Assembly (NCBI GenBank): GCA_009937615.1
Contig: JAACFB010000033.1
Coordinates: 1-44,377, forward strand
Source: Gammaproteobacteria bacterium
GTDB lineage: Bacteria; Pseudomonadota; Gammaproteobacteria; Steroidobacterales; Woeseiaceae
Direction: 5' to 3'
DNA length: 44,377 nucleotides
Shown here: piece after piece, positions 7,050 to 18,108 of the stretch
Layout of the letters: every line of letters starts with the position of its first letter
Position numbering within the stretch: the stretch's first letter is position 1
Program-made: the position numbers and the translations under genes
Notes under the pieces: generated by a model
What the model was told of the DNA's origin: nothing
The model's database searches: none
The model's input: the letters and a program-made list of their open reading frames with translations, nothing else

Positions 7050-9434
7050 TTATGTCGGCCCACCGGCCGCTGCCGGAACCAGGACCAGCGTATGCCGCGT
7101 CACCCCCGGCAGGAATGGCGATGGCCGGCCTTGCACCCAATCATCGTGGCCGCGGCGGTAAAAATCTGACAACGGATGGCCGCTCTGACCAGCTGGCATG
7201 TGCATCAGGCCGTTTTCCTCATCGCCGGGCGCAACCGAAAAGCGCTCAGACGCACCAAAATTCGGGCCCTGCGCCTTCGGCAGGTTGGTGTCGCCGTTCA
7301 ACGGTTGTTGCGGCATATCGAGATACTGCGCCAGGAACGGCACGGCTCGGCTGAGCGGATGCCTAATTTGCGCCATATTGCGCTCCCCCCAGGTTCTTCG
7401 TTCAAGAGAACCCTCGAAATTTTCGCTGAAGTAACGGATGTTCTGTCGCACTGCATCGATCAGGAATGCACGCCAATCCGGGTAATTACCGGGCAGCAGG
7501 TGAGCTGGCTGCTCCGTTACCAGCGACCATAACGGTGCTTCGAATTGATTACTGAGCCGCAGCACAACGTCTGCCCCGTGCATTTCCCTGGCCGGCGCCA
7601 TGAGGCCGTGAAAAAGGCGCGATTGAACTTCGAGCCGGAAAGCGCGAACCAGCCGGTAACCGACCGACTCCGGTGCAGCCCGCGGAATCCAGGCTGCAAC
7701 CAGCCGGCGGTAGCTGGTGAGTTCCGCGTCACCGGCGATCGCATTCTGATCGAGCACCTCCAGCAGCAGGTCCCGCCAGCGTTCGAGAAAGACAGCGCGA
7801 TCATCGTACTGAATTGCCAGCATGTCTGCCGGCTCGAAACGCTCCTTCGCGAACAGGCTGTCGCGAATCTGGCGCGCCCGTGCGCCGAGGTCGTAACCCC
7901 CGTCGCCCACGATCTGCAGCGCGTCGCCGTCGGTCACTCTTGCGTTCGCCGTCCATATACGATGCGTCCCGGGATTGACGATTCGCGGGTACTCGCCCGC
8001 ATCCAGCCAGCCAGACCAACCGTGCGCCTCGCTCCAATCTGCGGGCAGCATTGCGTCGAAACCGGTTTTTCGCGGTATTTTGCCGGCAATCGTCCAGCCG
8101 ATGTTGCCGGCTGAATCGCCGGCAACAAAGTTCTGCGGCGGTATACCCATCATATTCGCAACATCAAGAGCCTCGGTGACCGAGGAAACGCTCTCGAGGT
8201 TCACGAGCTTCAGATTGACCGCATCGGTCCGGTGAGCAATCCAGCTTACAGCGACATCACCATCCGGATAGTCGACCCCGTCGAGAACAGGGCCCCAGAT
8301 CGTCTCCCGAATATGCACAGTCACGGGCTCGGCACCTTTGACTTTTATCGATTCGGTATGGGCCGTGAAGGCCTTGTCACCCTCGGGTGTCCGGTAAGTA
8401 TCAGGCGAAGCGCCGGGCCGCAGCAGCACCGCGTCGGACCAGTCGCCATAACTATTCGTATAGCCCCAGGCGACCTTGCCGTTACTGCCCGCAACGACGA
8501 AAGGCGTCCCGGGCAAGGTAACTCCTGCAATATCGCGAGGCTCCTCCGCATCCAGGACCAGGCGCGCACGGTAATAGATGTTCGGTGCCGAGTGCCCGAG
8601 GTGCATGTCATTCGCCACGATAGCGCGCCCGGTCGTCGTGAGCGCACCGCTGACAGCCCAGTTATTGCTGCCATGCAGCGGTTCCTTGCCCTGTTCATCG
8701 GCCGCCGGAGCATCGCCGGTGACATCGCGAATTGAATACACGTCCGCTGCTGGCACGGCGGCGACAGCTCGCTCTTTGCCCATCAGCGGTGCGTCCCATG
8801 GCGTGCCCTGAGGGTACATCCACGCATAAACCTCATCGGGCAGCGCGCGCTTTGCCAGCCCGCGACGTACGTCCCTTATCGCTCGTGAATCATTGAGCTG
8901 CACAAACATCGTGTACAGGACGAGAACCGAGTCCTCGGCGCGCCAGGGATCGGGATCGACCCCGAGCAGGAAATACTCGAAGGGTTTCGCGCCGAGGCCA
9001 GCCAGCCCGGCATTTACGCCATCGGCATAGCGCTCGAGCAAACGCCGCTCGATGGCCGATAGCTCGTCCAGCGCCGTCCCCGCGCGCGCGCGAAAACGGT
9101 GAAAACGGTAGCGCTTGTCGGCGTCGATCGCGGCGACGCCGACGATCTCGGCCAGTTCGCCGGCAGCGCGCCGCCGTAACGTATCCATCTGGAAGAATCG
9201 GTCCTGACCGTGCGCCAGCCCGGTTGCAAAGGCAAGATCCTCCCGGTTCGTCGCGGTTATCGTCGGGATGCCGGCCGCATCGCGGTCTATCGTCACGCCT
9301 GCACCGATCCCGGCGGTCGTCACTTCACCATCGATTTCCGGGAGGCTGGCCCTGAACGTAAGCCAGGCGACAATGGCGAGAATGCCCGCGGCAAACGCGG
9401 CTAGCGCGAGAGAACGAAAAATCCAGCGCCTCAT
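7050..9434 (-). CDS. Penicillin acylase family protein (Ntn hydrolase)
   Basis: A 794-residue precursor of the penicillin amidase / acyl-homoserine-lactone acylase superfamily. The N-terminus (basic RRWIFR, then a hydrophobic stretch to about residue 27) is a signal anchor, placing the enzyme in the periplasm. Residues up to about 255 form the alpha chain and spacer. The new N-terminal nucleophile after self-cleavage would be Ser256 in HGSNNWAVSG, followed by the family segment ANDMHLGHSAPNIYYRARL. These enzymes hydrolyse amide-linked acyl groups such as beta-lactam side chains, N-acyl-homoserine lactones or N-acyl amino acids; the substrate cannot be read from sequence. Its ATG overlaps the pyk stop codon (ATGA), implying translational coupling to pyruvate kinase. 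Confidence 0.93.
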   Translation of the reverse strand: MRRWIFRSLALAAFAAGILAIVAWLTFRASLPEIDGEVTTAGIGAGVTIDRDAAGIPTITATNREDLAFATGLAHGQDRFFQMDTLRRRAAGELAEIVGVAAIDADKRYRFHRFRARAGTALDELSAIERRLLERYADGVNAGLAGLGAKPFEYFLLGVDPDPWRAEDSVLVLYTMFVQLNDSRAIRDVRRGLAKRALPDEVYAWMYPQGTPWDAPLMGKERAVAAVPAADVYSIRDVTGDAPAADEQGKEPLHGSNNWAVSGALTTTGRAIVANDMHLGHSAPNIYYRARLVLDAEEPRDIAGVTLPGTPFVVAGSNGKVAWGYTNSYGDWSDAVLLRPGASPDTYRTPEGDKAFTAHTESIKVKGAEPVTVHIRETIWGPVLDGVDYPDGDVAVSWIAHRTDAVNLKLVNLESVSSVTEALDVANMMGIPPQNFVAGDSAGNIGWTIAGKIPRKTGFDAMLPADWSEAHGWSGWLDAGEYPRIVNPGTHRIWTANARVTDGDALQIVGDGGYDLGARARQIRDSLFAKERFEPADMLAIQYDDRAVFLERWRDLLLEVLDQNAIAGDAELTSYRRLVAAWIPRAAPESVGYRLVRAFRLEVQSRLFHGLMAPAREMHGADVVLRLSNQFEAPLWSLVTEQPAHLLPGNYPDWRAFLIDAVRQNIRYFSENFEGSLERRTWGERNMAQIRHPLSRAVPFLAQYLDMPQQPLNGDTNLPKAQGPNFGASERFSVAPGDEENGLMHMPAGQSGHPLSDFYRRGHDDWVQGRPSPFLPGVTRHTLVLVPAAAGGPT

Positions 9435-10864
9435 GTCTCGGAAACTTTGAGAATCGCCATTGAGTTGGTGCCACCGGACACACCGACGATATCGCCTTTG
9501 GAAAATATTACCAGGTCATCGGCCATCACGAGTTTATTAGACAACAGGGTTTTGAAAATATCCGCATACAGGCGGCCCCGGTCCATATCCTGAATTGCGA
9601 AAGCAACCGGGTATACGCCCCTGTACAAGGCGACGCGCCGGCTAGTAGATGCATATGGGGTGAACGCGTAAATCGGGATGTCCGACCGGACTCTCGACAT
9701 CCACCGAGTCGTCGATCCGGATTCAGTCAACGCGATGATCGCCTTTACGTCCATATGATTGGCGGTGTACATCACGGCCATGGCTATGGCCTCATCGACA
9801 TGTTCAAAAACATCGTCGAGGCGATGCCTTGTCGGGTGCTGCGTGAGCCGAAATTTCTCGGCGCCGGTACAAACTTCGGACATCGCCCGTATTGCTTCCA
9901 CGGGATACTTGCCCACGGCCGTTTCGCCCGACAGCATGACGGCATCCGTACCATCCATGACCGCGTTCGACACGTCAGACACTTCGGCGCGCGTTGGAAT
10001 GGGGTTATCGATCATAGATTCCATCATTTGCGTCGCCGTGATTACGATTTTGCCGCCTTTGCGGGTTCTGCGTATCAAGTTTTTCTGAATACCGATCAGC
10101 TCGGTATAGCCGACTTCTACGCCGAGGTCGCCGCGGGCTACCATGATTACGTCCGCGGCTTCGAGAATTGAATCGAAGTTATCAACCGCCTCGGCACGCT
10201 CGATCTTGGCGACGATCAGACCACTACCGCCAGCCTCGGTAAACAATCTGCGCGCCTCCATCACGTCATCACCGCTGCGCACGAAAGATACGGCCAGAAA
10301 GTCCATCTCCAGCTCGGCCGCAAGCTTGATATTCTGCTTGTCGATCTCGGTCAGCGCGGGCGCCGACAGGCCGCCGCCTTTCTTGTTGATACCTTTGTGA
10401 TCCGAGAGGATGCCGCCGGTTACGACTGTCGTATGGATACGAGTGCCCTCGATACGATTAACCCTCAGCGTAATCATGCCGTCATTGAGGAGCATCTCGT
10501 CGCCGGGTGCGACATCCTGATGCAGCGTGTCAAGAGCAACCCCGACTCCGTCGACGGTTCCGTCTTCGTATCCAAGTTCGCTGTCGAGAAAGAAGTGCGC
10601 GCCGTCGGCCAGCTCTACGTGATGCCCCGTGAATCTCTTTATCCTGATCTTCGGGCCCTGGAGGTCCCCCATCAGGCCGACATCACGGCCGCACTTGCGA
10701 GCCGCAGCGCGCAGTTGCCGCGCCCGCATACGATGTTCTTCGGCATCGCCGTGTGAAAAATTGAGTCTCGCAACGTCCAGCCCGGCCTTTATCAACTTGC
10801 GTAACCGTTTGTCTCCGTCGGTAACCGGACCCAGAGTCGCAACAATTTTTGTTCGTCTTTGCAT
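9431..10864 (-). CDS. pyk: Pyruvate kinase
   Basis: A 477-residue enzyme converting phosphoenolpyruvate and ADP to pyruvate and ATP in lower glycolysis. The N-terminus QRRTKIVATLGPVTDG, the substrate motif RLNFSHG, MGDLQGPKIR at the start of the B domain, and VARGDLGVEVG followed by TATQMMESM are all conserved, so the active site looks complete. The C-terminal allosteric domain runs from about 345. I chose ATG 10864 because the family begins one or two residues before RRTKIV; an in-frame TTG at 10888 would add eight unrelated residues. The gene belongs to a tkt-gap-pgk-pyk type cluster but is separated from pgk by an oppositely oriented phosphatase gene. Confidence 0.96.
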   Translation of the reverse strand: MQRRTKIVATLGPVTDGDKRLRKLIKAGLDVARLNFSHGDAEEHRMRARQLRAAARKCGRDVGLMGDLQGPKIRIKRFTGHHVELADGAHFFLDSELGYEDGTVDGVGVALDTLHQDVAPGDEMLLNDGMITLRVNRIEGTRIHTTVVTGGILSDHKGINKKGGGLSAPALTEIDKQNIKLAAELEMDFLAVSFVRSGDDVMEARRLFTEAGGSGLIVAKIERAEAVDNFDSILEAADVIMVARGDLGVEVGYTELIGIQKNLIRRTRKGGKIVITATQMMESMIDNPIPTRAEVSDVSNAVMDGTDAVMLSGETAVGKYPVEAIRAMSEVCTGAEKFRLTQHPTRHRLDDVFEHVDEAIAMAVMYTANHMDVKAIIALTESGSTTRWMSRVRSDIPIYAFTPYASTSRRVALYRGVYPVAFAIQDMDRGRLYADIFKTLLSNKLVMADDLVIFSKGDIVGVSGGTNSMAILKVSET

Positions 10865-10919
10865 GCCGAGGATTATTGCACAGCCCAATCAAACGGGCAC
10901 CGGCATTTCTCTGACAGTC

Positions 10920-10948
10920 TTAACTCTGTAACAGTGAAGCGATATGAT
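10920..10948 (+). promoter_or_regulatory. Candidate promoter for the PhoX-like gene
   Basis: TTAACT (10920-10925), a 17-bp spacer and TATGAT (10943-10948) precede the TTG start at 10981, giving a leader of about 26 nt. A small palindrome CTGTAACAG (10926-10934) lies inside the spacer. No proper PHO box is present. Confidence 0.4.
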
Positions 10949-10980
10949 CCGCAGTCGTTTCATCCATAGCGACTATTCCC

Positions 10981-12348
10981 TTGGACCGACGTCGATTTCT
11001 ACAATGCCTGGCCGTTGCCGCCACGGTCCCCACCCTGTCACAGCGGGTGCGGGCGTCGAGCAGCCAATTCGGGCCTTTACGCCCTGATCCGGCTCGCATT
11101 CTCGACCTGCCTGAAGGATTCAGTTACCGGATTGTGTCCAGGGCAGGCGATCGCATGGACGACGGGTTCCTGGTGCCACAGGCTCACGATGGGATGGCAG
11201 CCTTCGCGGGCGCGGATGGCCGGGTTAACCTGGTTTGCAATCACGAACTCGAACCAGCGGAATTCGGTGGGAGCGCCTTTGCCGATTCGTTCGAATCGCT
11301 GCCGCAGCAGATCAAGGACAAGATCTACGACCTGGGCGATGGATTCACCCCGGGCAACGGCGGTACGACAACAACCGTCTACAACCCGAACACCGGCGAG
11401 ACCGAGCGGCAGTACCTGAGCCTTGCGGGGACCGAGCTGAACTGCGCTGGCGGGCCCACGCCGTGGGGCAGCTGGCTGTCGTGCGAAGAAACTTTCAAAC
11501 TCTCCGGCACCGGCTGGAGCATCGGGCGCATCGTCAAACGCGACAAAGCGCATGGCTACGTCTTCGAGGTACCCGCGGACAGCGGCGGCCTCATCACTCC
11601 GCAACCCATCAATGCGATGGGCAAATTCGCGCATGAAGCAGCCGCGGTGCACGGAAGGACGGGGATCGTCTATATGACCGAGGATCGGCACCATGGCCTT
11701 TTCTATCGCTACATACCCAACGTCCCCGGGAAGCTGCAAGAGGGCGGTACGCTGCAGGCGCTTGCGATCGAAGGGCAAACTTCGTTCGCGACGAATAACT
11801 GGGCGCGGGAGCCGGTCATCCGACCGGGCACTCCGGTGGCGACGCGCTGGATCACATTGACCGATGTTGACGGCACGGACGACGATCTGCGCGAACGCGG
11901 TGCGGAACAGGGAGCCGCGACGTTTGCCCGCGGCGAGGGCCTCTGTAACGCCGACGGAAATTTCATATTCACCTGCACGATCGGCGGGCCCTCTCGATTA
12001 GGCCAGGTATTCGCCTATTGGCCCAGCCCGCACGAGGGAACACCGGCGGAGACCGACGCACCCGGCCACCTCGTATTGATTGCGGAAGCAACGGAACACT
12101 CATTGCTCAGACATGCCGACAATATCATTGCGGCGCCGTGGGGCGACCTGCTGGTCGGTGAAGACACGTCAAGTCATTGCGGCATCGTCGGCATTCGCCC
12201 TGACGGTTCACAGTATACGGTCGCGGATAATGCCTATTCGAACTCGGAACTCGCAGGGCCATGCTTCTCTCCGGACGGCCGGATCCTGTTCGTCAACATC
12301 CAGTACCCGGGAATGACGCTCGCGATTCGCGGCCCCTGGCCGGCCTGA
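10981..12348 (+). CDS. PhoX-like (DUF839) putative phosphatase, Tat-exported
   Basis: A 455-residue protein of the PhoX/DUF839 beta-propeller family. It starts with a twin-arginine signal (DRRRFLQ followed by a hydrophobic core and a VRAS-S cleavage region), so it is exported folded. Family stretches visible are PQAHDGM (67-73), NHEL (87-90), TELNCAGGPTPWGSWLSCEET (151-171, with the cysteine and glutamates expected for metal ligation) and CNADGNFIF. PhoX enzymes are Ca2+/Fe3+ phosphomonoesterases; this short form has about two thirds of the length of classical PhoX, so phosphatase activity is likely but not certain. The start is TTG: no ATG or GTG lies in frame between the upstream stop at 10945 and 10981. 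No ribosome binding site is visible. It is inserted between pgk and pyk on the opposite strand. Confidence 0.85.
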   Translation: MDRRRFLQCLAVAATVPTLSQRVRASSSQFGPLRPDPARILDLPEGFSYRIVSRAGDRMDDGFLVPQAHDGMAAFAGADGRVNLVCNHELEPAEFGGSAFADSFESLPQQIKDKIYDLGDGFTPGNGGTTTTVYNPNTGETERQYLSLAGTELNCAGGPTPWGSWLSCEETFKLSGTGWSIGRIVKRDKAHGYVFEVPADSGGLITPQPINAMGKFAHEAAAVHGRTGIVYMTEDRHHGLFYRYIPNVPGKLQEGGTLQALAIEGQTSFATNNWAREPVIRPGTPVATRWITLTDVDGTDDDLRERGAEQGAATFARGEGLCNADGNFIFTCTIGGPSRLGQVFAYWPSPHEGTPAETDAPGHLVLIAEATEHSLLRHADNIIAAPWGDLLVGEDTSSHCGIVGIRPDGSQYTVADNAYSNSELAGPCFSPDGRILFVNIQYPGMTLAIRGPWPA

Positions 12349-12376
12349 CAGCGCTCTTCAGCCAGTCGCCGCGGTC

Positions 12377-13555
12377 CTAAAGGCTGGCCGCGCGCTGCTC
12401 CAGCATGGCGACAGCGGGTAATGTCTTGCCTTCGACAAATTCGAGGAAAGCGCCGCCACCTGTCGATATGTAGGAAATGCGATCGGCAACCCCGTATTTG
12501 TCGATGGCTGCCAGCGTGTCACCGCCGCCGGCCACTGAAAACGCTGCGCTGGCGGCGACGGCCTCTGCAAGAGTTCGTGTACCTTCACCAAATGCGTCAA
12601 ACTCGAAAACGCCGACCGGGCCGTTCCATATGACCGTGCCTGCGCCTGCGATGATCTCTGCAAAAGCGCGGGCCGTGTCAGGCCCGATATCGAGTATCAA
12701 CTCGTCATCGAGCACGCTGTCGACGTCCTTTATGCTCGCCGCGGCATCGGCTGAAAACTCTTTGGCAACAACCACATCTCTCGGCAACGGAATCTCGGCA
12801 CGGTCATCATGACCACTGGCCAGTGCACGAGCCGTGTCCAGCATGTCCACTTCGTGCAGCGAACGCCCCACCGGGTAGCCGGCGGCCGCGATAAAGGTGT
12901 TGGCGATGCCGCCGCCGACAATCAGGCTGTCGACGATACGCGACAGGGAATCGAGCACGGTCAGTTTCGTTGAAACCTTGGAGCCGCCGACGATCGCGAC
13001 GAGCGGCCTGGCCGGATCGGTCAGAGCTTTACCCAACGCATCGAGTTCCCGGGCCAGCAGCGGGCCGGCACAGGCGACGGGCGCATGCTCGGCAGCACCG
13101 TACGTGCTCGCCTGGGCCCGATGCGCGGTGCCGAAAGCATCCATCACATAGACATCGCACAGCGCCGCCATTTTTTTCGACAAACTGTCGTCGCAAGCCT
13201 TCTCGCCTGCCAGAAAACGCACGTTTTCGAGCAGGACGATGTCACCCGGCGCAACGTCGACGCCATCGATCCAGTCGCGCACCAGCCGAACCTGCCGGCG
13301 CAGGAGCTCCCCCAGCCGGGTTGCTACGGGCTGCAGCGAAAATTCCGGGTCAAATTCGCCCTCGACCGGCCTGCCCAGGTGCGACATGACCAGGACCGCG
13401 GCATTTTCAGCCAGCGCCATCTCGATCGTCGGCAAAGCGGCGCGAATGCGAGCGTCGCTCGTCACGACACCGTCATTCACGGGCACGTTCAGATCCTCGC
13501 GGATCAAAACGCGTTTGCCGGCCAAGTCAACGTCGGCCATGTTGATGACTGCCAT
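12377..13555 (-). CDS. pgk: Phosphoglycerate kinase
   Basis: A 392-residue enzyme exchanging the acyl phosphate of 1,3-bisphosphoglycerate with ADP. Visible are the N-domain signature [13 protein letters not shown] near residue 14, the segments [21 protein letters not shown] and [11 protein letters not shown], the hinge/nucleotide region [12 protein letters not shown], and the C-terminal [13 protein letters not shown] and [10 protein letters not shown] loops. A GGAGAGG ribosome binding site 4 nt before the ATG at 13555 fixes the start. It lies 34 nt downstream of gap and is convergent with the PhoX-like gene. It is a complete, ordinary bacterial Pgk. Confidence 0.97.
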   Translation of the reverse strand: MAVINMADVDLAGKRVLIREDLNVPVNDGVVTSDARIRAALPTIEMALAENAAVLVMSHLGRPVEGEFDPEFSLQPVATRLGELLRRQVRLVRDWIDGVDVAPGDIVLLENVRFLAGEKACDDSLSKKMAALCDVYVMDAFGTAHRAQASTYGAAEHAPVACAGPLLARELDALGKALTDPARPLVAIVGGSKVSTKLTVLDSLSRIVDSLIVGGGIANTFIAAAGYPVGRSLHEVDMLDTARALASGHDDRAEIPLPRDVVVAKEFSADAAASIKDVDSVLDDELILDIGPDTARAFAEIIAGAGTVIWNGPVGVFEFDAFGEGTRTLAEAVAASAAFSVAGGGDTLAAIDKYGVADRISYISTGGGAFLEFVEGKTLPAVAMLEQRAASL

Positions 13556-13589
13556 GCCCTCTCCGATCAGTCAGACAGCGTGCCGGACA

Positions 13590-14603
13590 TCAGCCAACGT
13601 TATGGAACGCGATCGTGGTATCGAGCATACGATTGGAGAAGCCCCACTCGTTGTCATACCAGGCACAGACCTTGACCAGCGTACCCTGCATGACCTTGGT
13701 CAGCCCTGCATCGTACGTGGACGATGCCGGATCATGATTGAAGTCAATGGAAACGAGCGGTTCGTCGTTATACGCGAGGACGCCCTTGAGATCGCCCTCG
13801 CTGGCTTCCTTCATGACCGCATTGATCTCCTCGATGCTGGTCTCCCGGGATGCGACGAAGCTCAGATCCACGGCCGAAACATTGATCGTCGGTACGCGCA
13901 TCGAAAAGCCATCGAGTCGCCCGTTCAGTTCAGGTAACACGAGGCCCACGGCTGCGGCCGCCCCGGTCTTTGTCGGAATCTGCGACATCGTTGCAGAACG
14001 AGCCCGCCGAAGATCCTTGTGGAAAACGTCTGTGAGAACCTGGTCGTTTGTGTAGGCATGGATGGTGGTCATGATCCCGTGCTCGACACCGATCTTTTCG
14101 TGCAGCGGCTTGACGAGCGGCGCAAGGCAGTTCGTCGTGCACGACGCATTCGAGATAATCGTGTCGCCGGCTTTGAGCACGTCGTGGTTGACGCCATACA
14201 CGATGGTCGCATCGATATCAGCGCCGCCGGGCGCCGAGATCACGACTTTTTTCGCCCCGGCTTCGAGGTGTTTGCCGGCTGTGTCCCGCGTCGTGAAAAA
14301 ACCGGTCGACTCGAGCACGATATCGACGCCGAGATCGCCCCACGGCAGGTTGGAAGGATCCCGCTCCGCGAGCACGCGGATACGATCGCCGTTCACGATC
14401 ATGTAGTCGCCATCGACTTCGACTGTTCCCGGGAATGGCCCGTGGGCCGTGTCGCGACGCGTCAGGTGCGCGTTCGTATTCGCGTCCCCGAGGTCATTAA
14501 CGGCGACAATCTCGATCTCCGTGTTCTTGCCGCTCTCGTAAAGCGCCCGCAACACGTTGCGACCGATACGCCCGTACCCGTTAATGCCAACTTTGATCGT
14601 CAT
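13590..14603 (-). CDS. gap: Type I glyceraldehyde-3-phosphate dehydrogenase
   Basis: A 337-residue NAD-dependent enzyme. The Rossmann motif [15 protein letters not shown] is at residues 7-21, the NAD-preferring NDL at 36-38, the catalytic Cys155 in [13 protein letters not shown], and the general base His182 in [10 protein letters not shown]. The C-terminus [14 protein letters not shown] is standard. Overall it resembles the beta/gammaproteobacterial GapA type rather than erythrose-4-phosphate dehydrogenase, although the two are close and Epd also commonly sits between tkt and pgk, so I keep a small doubt. A GGGAGAG ribosome binding site precedes the ATG by 4 nt. Middle gene of the tkt-gap-pgk operon. 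Confidence 0.93.
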   Translation of the reverse strand: MTIKVGINGYGRIGRNVLRALYESGKNTEIEIVAVNDLGDANTNAHLTRRDTAHGPFPGTVEVDGDYMIVNGDRIRVLAERDPSNLPWGDLGVDIVLESTGFFTTRDTAGKHLEAGAKKVVISAPGGADIDATIVYGVNHDVLKAGDTIISNASCTTNCLAPLVKPLHEKIGVEHGIMTTIHAYTNDQVLTDVFHKDLRRARSATMSQIPTKTGAAAAVGLVLPELNGRLDGFSMRVPTINVSAVDLSFVASRETSIEEINAVMKEASEGDLKGVLAYNDEPLVSIDFNHDPASSTYDAGLTKVMQGTLVKVCAWYDNEWGFSNRMLDTTIAFHNVG

Positions 14604-14653
14604 CTATCTCTCCCAATTAATTGACCTGGCCGTTGTCCGGCCTCGTTTCGAAT

Positions 14654-16684
<2,031 letters not shown>

Positions 16685-16841
16685 CAGCTCTTTTATTGTT
16701 GCGGCGCAGGGGCCTTATGGTGAATCGGTGCGAAATGAGCGCGTGCGAGCGGCGCATTTTCGCTGTTTAGTCATCAGGCCGCAAGGGAGGACGTCAAAAC
16801 AGCTTGCAGGGCCCCTGCTTCTCCAAGAAATCGTATCGACT

Positions 16842-16870
16842 TGTATCATTCCTGTCGATCGTGTTGTCAA
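16842..16870 (-). promoter_or_regulatory. Candidate promoter for the tkt-gap-pgk operon
   Basis: On the minus strand a consensus TTGACA (16870-16865) lies 17 bp from a weaker GATACA (16847-16842). The leader to tkt would be about 150 nt and contains a GC-rich palindrome (GCAGGG-C-CCCTGC, 16806-16818). The -35 overlaps that of the divergent metK promoter. Confidence 0.35.
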
Positions 16871-16891
16871 CACCGCACGGTGCGCTACAAT
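16864..16891 (+). promoter_or_regulatory. Candidate metK promoter with palindrome in the spacer
   Basis: TTGTCA (16864-16869), a 16-bp spacer and TACAAT (16886-16891) give a good sigma-70 promoter with a leader of about 29 nt. The spacer holds a perfect inverted repeat CACCG-CA-CGGTG (16871-16882) that could be an operator. The short leader leaves no room for a SAM-sensing riboswitch. Confidence 0.55.
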
Positions 16892-16926
16892 GGCGCGCCT
16901 TAGCCGTCAACTGAAGCCATGAACTT

Positions 16927-18078
16927 ATGAGTGATTCGTTCCTGTTTACCTCGGAATCGGTTTCCGAAGGGCATCCGGACAAGATTTCGGACCAGATTTC
17001 CGACGCCGTCCTCGATGCGATCCTAAAGCACGACGTGAACGCACGCGTCGCTTGTGAAACGCTTGTGAAAACCGGCATGGCCATCGTTGCGGGTGAGGTG
17101 ACGACGTCAGCCTGGGTCGATCTCGAAGAAATTGTGCGCGGCACGATCATCGGCATCGGCTACACCGATTCCTCCATGGGATTCGACGGCCATACGTGCG
17201 CGGTGCTAAACGCCATCGGCAAACAGTCGCCTGACATTGCGCAAGGGGTCGACCGCGGTAACGCCAAGGAGCAGGGAGCCGGCGACCAGGGGCTGATGTT
17301 CGGCTACGCGACCAATGAAACAGACGTACTGATGCCGGCGCCGATCACGTTTTCGCACCGACTCGTGCAGCGCCAGGCAAAAGTCCGCAAGAACGGCACT
17401 TTGCCGTGGCTTCGCCCGGATGCGAAGAGCCAGGTGACCTTTGTCTATGAAGACAACAAGCCGGTTGCCATCGACGCAGTCGTCCTCTCCTCGCAGCACC
17501 AGGCAGACGTCAGCCTGTCGGACCTGCGTGAAGGGGTCATGGAAGAAATCATCAAGCCCGTGCTGCCGGCCGAGTGGATCAGCAAGGACACCAAGTACCA
17601 TATCAACCCGACGGGCCGCTTCGAGATCGGCGGGCCGATGGGCGACTGCGGCCTGACCGGCCGTAAAATTATCGTCGATACCTACGGCGGCTCGGCCCGG
17701 CACGGCGGTGGCGCCTTTTCCGGCAAGGATCCTTCCAAAGTCGACCGTTCGGCTGCCTATGCCTGCCGCTATGTGGCGAAGAACATCGTCGCGGCGGGGC
17801 TCGCGGAGCGCTGCGAAATCCAGGCCTCCTACGCGATCGGCGTGGCAGAACCCACCTCGATCAGCGTGCAGACCTTCGGCACCGGCAAGATCTCGGATGG
17901 CCAGATGACCGCGCTGATTCGGGAACATTTCGACCTGACACCATGGGGCATCCTGCAGATGCTCGACCTGCTGCGGCCGATTTATAAGCAAACCGCAGCG
18001 TATGGACACTTTGGTCGGGAAGATATCGACCTCAGCTGGGAAAAGACGGATAAAGCCGCAGCGCTCGCAGGCGCTTGA
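16927..18078 (+). CDS. metK: S-adenosylmethionine synthetase
   Basis: A 383-residue enzyme making S-adenosylmethionine from methionine and ATP. The N-terminal signature [21 protein letters not shown] (residues 6-26, first stretch), the [12 protein letters not shown] motif near 117, and [19 protein letters not shown] near 258 carry the ATP, Mg2+ and phosphate-binding residues. Length is standard. The ATG at 16927 fits the family start; it overlaps the stop of a three-codon frame ATG AAC TTA TGA at 16919-16930. Only a weak GAAG precedes it. First gene of metK-ahcY-cpdA-hemL. Confidence 0.97.
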   Translation: MSDSFLFTSESVSEGHPDKISDQISDAVLDAILKHDVNARVACETLVKTGMAIVAGEVTTSAWVDLEEIVRGTIIGIGYTDSSMGFDGHTCAVLNAIGKQSPDIAQGVDRGNAKEQGAGDQGLMFGYATNETDVLMPAPITFSHRLVQRQAKVRKNGTLPWLRPDAKSQVTFVYEDNKPVAIDAVVLSSQHQADVSLSDLREGVMEEIIKPVLPAEWISKDTKYHINPTGRFEIGGPMGDCGLTGRKIIVDTYGGSARHGGGAFSGKDPSKVDRSAAYACRYVAKNIVAAGLAERCEIQASYAIGVAEPTSISVQTFGTGKISDGQMTALIREHFDLTPWGILQMLDLLRPIYKQTAAYGHFGREDIDLSWEKTDKAAALAGA

Positions 18079-18108
18079 GCCTGACCTAAAACCAACCAGG
18101 AGAACACC

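Noticed and set aside
10911..10932. CTGACAG and CTGTAAC near the PhoX-like promoter as a possible PHO box
   Set aside because: The half-sites are 15 bp apart instead of 11 and match CTGTCAT poorly, so PhoB control is not supported.
13590..14603. Erythrose-4-phosphate dehydrogenase (epd) instead of gap
   Set aside because: The tkt-x-pgk context would allow Epd, but the overall sequence resembles GapA-type enzymes of beta/gammaproteobacteria and no other gap gene is in the window. Only a phylogeny would settle it.
18079..18108. SAH riboswitch between metK and ahcY
   Set aside because: The gap is only 30 nt and contains little more than a ribosome binding site; none of the conserved SAH-riboswitch segments is present.
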